DNA from: Papaver somniferum
Lineage: Eukaryota > Streptophyta > Magnoliopsida > Ranunculales > Papaveraceae
Assembly (NCBI RefSeq): GCF_003573695.1
Contig: NC_039359.1
Coordinates: forward strand, 136,487,939 to 136,551,938
DNA: 64,000 bases
Reading direction: 5' to 3'
The notes under the pieces are model-generated. The model made no database searches. It was given only the letters and a program-made list of their open reading frames with translations, and was not told where the DNA came from. Below are positions 57,979 through 64,000 of this stretch, in pieces. A program made the position numbers and the translations under genes. Each line of letters opens with the position of its first letter. Position 1 is the first letter of the stretch.

Positions 57979-60347
57979 TGTTAGAGCACTGCTCGGTCGA
58001 ACTCGCAAGCGTTTCTATCTCAAGCTTGTTTGTCAAGTTTAGTTGCCAAAACTATAAGTCTTGATTTCTAGTCTACTTATAGCTAAGTCTCGGACTAGGA
58101 TAGTAAGTGTAGTTGAGCTCTAGACTCCACGACGTTCATCATGCAAAGACGAAGAACTACTCAAGGAACTGGTGGATCTTCATCGAAAAAAAGGTACGTG
58201 GAGACTTGAACTTATCTTTCACTCCAAAGTCTATCTATTCTATCTCCTATCTTAAAACAAAAGTCGTATTTCTATATAAACTTCGATTATACACATTTGT
58301 TATTTTGAGCCGAGTTTATAACGCTTATCTATTTCGTGAAATGTGTGTTGGTAAGATTTCGCTTTGGCCAAGTTCATCTTTACAAGTGACGAAAGTCATG
58401 TTGATCATTTCAATATCTTGAAAATCGCTTTGATGAAAAATAGTGTGTGAATAACCTCTATTTAACATCCTATAAGAATGTTTCAATGATTGAAATGAGA
58501 GTTTAGAATATATAACCTTGAATGGATATAAACATTGTATGTGAACTCATACTTGTGTAAGTCCAAAATCCTTGAACCAAAGTATGCATACTTTACTGGT
58601 TTAGGATGTCCAGAAGCTAAGTCCGCGTACTGCTGGAAGTTCACATCCCGTGAATTTTTGCTGGATCTTGTGAACTGAAAACAAGCTTAATCCGGGTACT
58701 TAAGTATGCGTACAGGTATGCATACTTGAGTGAGTTATTTTCTAAAAACGGTTTATTCGTGAACTAAGACATATATAAACTAAGGAATGCAATCCTTGCA
58801 AACCGTGGCTATAATGTTCATGAATTGATTCGAGTGAATCAAAATCAGTTTTGCTTCGATTGTGTCTTATATACTTCTATGAGATCTAAGCAATTGAACA
58901 ACTCTATAACTAGTTATTTTGAGTCATTGGAACTAGTTATGGTGAAGATGAATAAGGTTGATATGAAAGTGCTCATATGGCTAACCATTGGTTAACTATT
59001 ATTGAACCAACTAGGTGTACACGTTTAGGTATGGTTACTCAAACCTAAATGAAGTTACATTTCATTTGTGTATACCAAGCTATGTTCGATCTAACGGTTG
59101 AAAGATAGTAGCTTGAATCTAATCAGGTTTTCATCTAACGGTGAATATTGAATTATTTGTTACCAAGGTAACTTAGATTGCAAACCCTGATTTGGAGACT
59201 ATATAAAGGAGAACTCTAGCAACTGGGAAACCTAATCCCCACAACTCCTGTGTGATACTAGTTGTATAAGCTAGAGTCGATTCTCCTTTAACCTTAGGTT
59301 TCTACCGAGACCCTGTAGGTTAACGACTTGAAGACTTCATTGGGATTGTGAAGCCAGACCCAACTATTTTCTTTGTAGTTGAGTGACCTGATCTTGTTGT
59401 TTCTATCGTGATTGAGTGCAATCGTAATATTAGCTTGAGATTAATTTCTCCGATAGGAAAGATAGGAAAGTAGTCACAAACATCTTCATCTCATCGTTTG
59501 TGATTCCACAATATCTTGTTTCGCTAGTCGATTAAGATTGTTGTGAGGTGATTGATATTTCTAGGCCGTTCTTCGGGAATATAAGTCTGGTATGTCAATT
59601 GGTTCCTGTTCACCTTGATTTATCAAAAGACGGAATAAAACTCGTAGGTATTTTTGTGGGAGACAGACTTATCTATTCCTGTAGACTTTTCTATGTGATA
59701 TAGATTTGTTTATGAAAGTCTTCGACTTTGGGTCGTAGCAACTCTTAGTTGTGGGTGAGATCAGCTAAAGGAGTCAAGTGCGTAGTATCCTGCTGGGATC
59801 AGAGACGTATGGAGCGCAACTGTACCTTGGATTAGTGTGAGATTGATTGAGGTTCAACTACAGTCCAGTCCGAAGTTAGTTTCTAGTAGGCTAGTGTCTG
59901 TAGCGGCTTAATACAGCGTGTGTTCAATCTGGACTAGGTCCCGGGGTTTTTCTGCATTTGCGGTTTCCTCGTTAACAAAACTTCTGGTGTATGTGTTATT
60001 TCTTTTCCGCATTATATTTTGCTATATAATTGAAATATCACAGGTTGTACGTTGAATCGATCAATTGGTAAATCCAACCTTTGGTTGTTGATTGAAATTG
60101 ATTGATCCTTGAACATTGGTCTTTGGTACCTTTCAAGTTAATTTCTCTTGTATTCAATTAGACTCACAGATTTCTATTTGCTTGAGTATGTATTGAATCG
60201 AGAAATTGAGATGTAACTCTTTGATATACTTTTTTATTAAGATTGAGTCTGACTATCTAGTTGATTCTCTTAAACGTATATTGGAGTTAGTCCATACAGA
60301 TTGCTAAGAAAAATATTGGGTGAGGTTGTTAGACCCCCGCTTTTTCA
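57979..60347 (+). repeat. Long copia (SIRE/Angela-like) LTR
   Basis: 2369 bp, TG...CA (starts TGTTAGAGCACTGC, ends GACCCCCGCTTTTTCA), directly after a polypurine tract, so it is a 3' LTR. TATATAAAGG at 59201 is the probable TATA box. The related LTR at 50497 is clearly diverged, so the two are not a pair from one insertion. Frames inside are not genes. Confidence 0.75.
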
Positions 60348-61370
60348 ACTCCCCCTTAGTCAATACTTCATCTCACAATGAAAACTACTCCCCTTTACAT
60401 AATGATCCGTAAACCATATGTATATGTTGTGTGAACTACAAAATAACTCTCCCAATTTTTGTCAATATAAATTGGCAAAGGTACGAAAACTAGCGGGATC
60501 ATAATGAAATTCTCAAAGAGATACTTCATGACTAAAAGAGAACATATCAATTTTGTTTCGATGATTTCACATAGTCGAAGCTTAGTATATTCATCAACGA
60601 GTTTATAAAGATATAAGATAACTCCTACAATATTCCACAGCCACACTCCCCACAAATATTTGGCAATTAAGCACAAGTTCAATTAAGAACTCTTCCCCAT
60701 AAAATGTCATTCCCGAAAGAACAACAAGAGCGACCATACTTTTACAAAAAAAGAAGGATTTCTTTGGACATTAAGAAATCACATGAAACATGAATTTGTA
60801 TCCAGAAAACTTAATTAAATTAACCATAAGGAACCTGCATAACATTATTTGCAATATATGAAACCAATAAAGATTAATACTGCAATATCATCTACCAAAT
60901 AACTTAGAATTTAAATAAATCAATCTAAAAACATTGCAAGATGAAAATCGTTGGAAATAGCCATGTGTAATCAAAATATATGTTATTCCAAACCCTAGTT
61001 ATCCTTCTTAAAACACAAGAATAGATTCTCATAAGAAGTTTCCTAGATATAATAATAAAAATCAACATGCTAAAAAACAAAAGACTCCTAAGAACATTTC
61101 ATTTACTTTGAATACTCTTCTCATATTCTCTATAGTCATCAAGTTCATCTTCGATTAGATCAATCCTGTATTCGGGATTATCCATCTTGTCCTCAAGTCT
61201 TTTGGTTGAAGATTCGAGTTCACTCTTCAAGGTATGCACTTGTTCTAAGACAAGATTTGTGGTTAAGGAGAGCTTATCAAAATAAGAGACAAAAGGATTC
61301 AAATCAAAGGAGGATTCGCGTTTGTCTTGACACATCTCACGATCAGAAGAATCTAAATGAACTTTATTAG
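60348..61370 (-). other. Minus-strand 3' internal region of a related copia element
   Basis: It is the inverse of 56615-57670 up to the words AGTATTGACTAAGGGGGAGT, where it abuts the end of the + strand LTR. No LTR of its own is seen at that side. A 78-codon minus-strand frame lies at 61099-61335. Confidence 0.6.
61099..61335 (-). pseudogene. Unrecognised helical reading frame in the minus-strand copia remnant
   Basis: Starts MCQDKRESSFDLNPF and continues with a heptad-like, charged stretch (TLKSELESSTKRLEDKMDN and EDELDDYREYEKS), predicted helical or coiled coil. No domain is recognised. Its place just upstream of the non-coding 3' region suggests the tail of a copia polyprotein or an accessory frame. 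Confidence 0.35.
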
Positions 61371-62873
61371 TGATGGGTGTCGTAGGCTCAACAAATTAAT
61401 AATATTATTTCCACACAATTAACTGGTAATATAATGGAAGTAAGGATCGTTCCCACGAAGAGCAGTGAGTTTTAGTTGTCAAAGTGTCACAAAAAGGGGG
61501 GTTTTGTTTTAGATTGTGAACAAAATAAATAATCAAAGCAAATAAAGTTATATTGTAATCAATAGAGAGAGATATGATCGAGGAATCCTTCTTCGTTAAT
61601 AAACTGTCAATGAGTTAATATATTCATCATTAATCATAAATTATCACCAACCGTAGAATAACAGGTACGCTTAGATATTCCCAAAATTCCTTATATCACT
61701 GGATAACAGGTACGCTTAGTTACCAGATTCTATTCGTATGAACCACCTTGAGGTACGCTTACAAGATGTAATTCACCGAATGCTTTAGGGTTTGTGAATT
61801 TAGGTTTGATCCTAGTAGTTAGACTTAGTACGCTCGGTCTACTTGATAGGGTTGTGTTTACACACGATTTCTTTACAGAATCCCTCTGCAAGGTCTCGCG
61901 TTCTCTACTTGTGTAAGTAATTATTCAACAATTACGGATATCCTAACCCTTACTAGCAATAGATAAATCAATCAATCAATCAATCAATCATAAGTAATTT
62001 AATAGTAAACACAAACGATAATCATATGACGAAATTAAAATAGATTCATATATTAAATCAAATCAAGTTTACAACTCAGAATTCATCCTCAATTAATAGG
62101 TGTTTAACTACTCATGGATGTAAAAGCATCCATGAAATACATATGAGAAAACTAAAGAGATAACGTTACGATTGATAATCGCTTCGTGTGTTGTTTCTCC
62201 TCTACAAGACTTACAATTTCATGACCTAATGATGTGATATCTTTTTATATATCCGAACACCTTTTTATAGGTTTACATTGCTTGGTCTTCACGTATTTAA
62301 TTTGGTTCAAGAACCCGACCCGAAATAAAAAAATAACGAATCCAAACGTGCCCTTAGGTTGTCCAAGGTGTGAATACACGTTTCCGATTTGCTAAGTGCG
62401 CGAACTTCAAAATCCAGCAGAAATTTTCGGAATTAAGTCTGCGAACCCGGTATGCGAACCTAGTTCGCAAACTTCAATGTCTTGGTATTCAATAGAAGCT
62501 TGTTTTGGCCACAACTTCTTCATCTGAACTCGGAATGACCTCATTCTTTTTGCATTATTTTTATCTTTCAATTATCTTCAAGATGATGATAAGAAATACT
62601 TAACTTGAATGAGTTAATATCTGTATTTGGCCCTTCTCTTGATTATGTGTGCTTTGCTCCTTTTCGTCGCACTTCTTCCACTTCTCCTGGACTTGGGCAC
62701 TTGGAATACTTCTCTTCAAAGCTATTTTCGGAACTTTGTAGCTCATTTTTGGATGATTCACCTAATAGAGGAAAATAAGAGAAAACAAGAGTAATAATAC
62801 GAAAATATGCAAGAATAATAGCTAAAACAAGTATGGAATGGACACTAAAATCATATGAATTATGCACTTATCA
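61371..62873 (-). repeat. Minus-strand 3' LTR of an Athila/Tat-like element
   Basis: Read on the minus strand it starts TGATAAGTGCATAATTC right after the purine tract GGTGTGGGGGAATT (62874-62887) and ends ACACCCATCA at 61371; 1503 bp. A TATA-like box lies near 62240-62275 on the minus strand. The LTR-end block around 61440-61470 (inverse of GTTCCCACGAAGAGCAG) is related to that of the 4107-6049 LTR. Internal sequence continues to the right beyond the window. Confidence 0.75.
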
Positions 62874-64000
62874 AATTCCCCCACACCTAGCTTTTGCTAG
62901 TCCTCGAGAAAACTAAATAAAACTAATCCTAAACACAACAACTCCATGTCGTGAGGATACGGTTACTCTTAGCATGAATAACATGCCTTTAAACCCCTAG
63001 GTGTCCCTAGTGGACGAGTTATACTCTCGTGAGGGATTACAAGAGGTATACCCACAAAACCTACTCCAATTTCTCGCCTTGGAAGAACCACTAAGGATAG
63101 ACACAAATTAATAGCTAAATAATTAGCTTGCATAAGTTCTTTAGCTGCAAACATCCCACATACATTTCAATCATCACATCTAAGCAATTACTTAGTGTGA
63201 CATCCAACCTGATTGCAAAACTCTACTAAGATAGTCATCGTACTTGTTGCAACGTTTGCCACGACACTCGCATACTTAAATCACATGGATAGATAAGAAA
63301 ATGGAAATAGAAAAGTGAAGTGTGCAAATGTTGACTTAAGTGAAAGATGTTACCCACAATACTTGTATGAATGTCGTCAAAGGATTCGTATTTATAACGC
63401 AATAGTTGAGAGAAGCACCCATTTAACTTGACCACATGATTAGATAATCTAAGCGCATGTTTCCTTTTCAACAAGTATACGATAGTTACCTTGGATCTTG
63501 CATCACACGCTTGTTTAGGCGACGGAGACAGGGACAACGTTTCATGCATACTGCCACCAAAGTGTCAAGAACCTCATCAATAGTCTTTTTGACTTGCTAT
63601 AATGATGATAGGTTTTTATTTTCATCGACTACATGATTAGGTACTCTAAGAGCATGTTCCTTTTCAGCAAATACGTGATAGTTGCCTTGGATCATGCGTT
63701 CCACGCTTGCTTAGGCGACGGAGACAGGGACAAGGTTTCACACGTATTGCTATCCACGTGTCGATAAATTACTGAGGAGCCTTATATATATATATATATT
63801 TCTTTTTTTTTTTTTTTTTTTCTCTTATTTTTTATCGGCTCACTCTTTATGAGACAATTGTTTATGGGGATTTTATATACTCAACCAATGATTACCTTGC
63901 TACAACATCCACGGTAGTATTAGGATCCCACCAAATCACTTTAGAGAAACATAAAACTGCAAAAATAAAAAGAAAGTGATTCAGTAATGATTAATTGCGA
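62874..64000 (-). other. 3' internal non-coding region of the same Athila/Tat-like element, cut by the window end
   Basis: Begins with the polypurine tract, then text shared with 6050-6230 (CCCTAGTGGACGAGTT). Two copies of a segment of about 125 bp lie 197 bp apart (from 63434 and 63631), each with TTAGGCGACGGAGACAGGGA. A (TA)n tract followed by about 18 T lies at 63783-63822. Frames at 63235-63549 and 62969-63154 show no domain. Confidence 0.6.

Noticed and set aside
50497..60347. The LTRs at 50497 and 57979 as the two ends of one complete copia element
   Set aside because: Their starts are related but the bodies are strongly diverged, the left one is truncated at its 3' end, and another element's LTR and polypurine tract lie between them.

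Overview
The window is nuclear DNA of a flowering plant, most likely a eudicot. It is AT-rich, its genes are split by GT-AG introns, and most of its length is plant transposable elements of several orders. I cannot fix the genus from sequence alone; I suspect an early-diverging eudicot such as a poppy relative, but that is only an impression. All coordinates and element boundaries were read by eye.

Three ordinary host genes lie on the + strand in a 15-kb island. The first is a four-exon clade-A protein phosphatase 2C of the ABI/HAB type (31824-38557), a negative regulator of abscisic acid signalling. The second is a five-exon histidine-containing phosphotransfer protein (42 to 44 kb), the cytokinin phosphorelay shuttle, with its phospho-accepting His at residue 79. 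The third is a single-exon secreted protein of the EDGP / basic 7S globulin / GIP family (45034-46422), an aspartic-protease fold that lacks the catalytic aspartates. They work in different pathways and do not form a functional unit.

Left flank (1-31 kb). A fold-back Mutator-like element comes first (412-1802). A 13-kb nest follows (2063-15109): an old copia-like, PBS-bearing element without coding capacity that contains a minus-strand Athila/Tat-like LTR piece, a 642-bp CACTA element, and a complete 7.3-kb Athila-like element with 1549-bp LTRs inserted in its 3' LTR. That young element has no gag or pol that I can recognise; it carries one acidic reading frame ending in a membrane segment. 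A 5.7-kb Mutator-like element follows (15165-20899) with a decayed plant-mobile-domain gene and a decayed trihelix-like gene. Then come a 1.3-kb Mutator-like element with a perfect 9-bp target duplication (23846-25167), LINE 3' ends, an 80-bp Stowaway hairpin, and a 4.35-kb Pack-MULE-like element (26868-31219) carrying exon fragments of a Rab GTPase and an arginine/serine-rich protein.

Right flank (46-64 kb). A gag-only LTR element (46507-48148, target duplication CGAAT) sits 84 bp after the stop codon of the EDGP-like gene. It is followed by a tRNA-derived SINE candidate, a broken copia gag, two long copia LTRs, and an unusual block (52.6-56.4 kb) with two minisatellite arrays. One array has a 24/26-bp repeat organised into 100-bp higher-order units. 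The block ends in a polypurine tract and a short LTR. The window closes with a minus-strand Athila/Tat-like LTR and part of its internal region.

The observations I rate highest are the phase-compatible chimeric exons in the Pack-MULE, the higher-order minisatellite inside a retroelement, the Athila-like element with an unknown membrane-anchored reading frame, and a hairpin abutting the polypurine tract that occurs twice with a paired base-pair difference.
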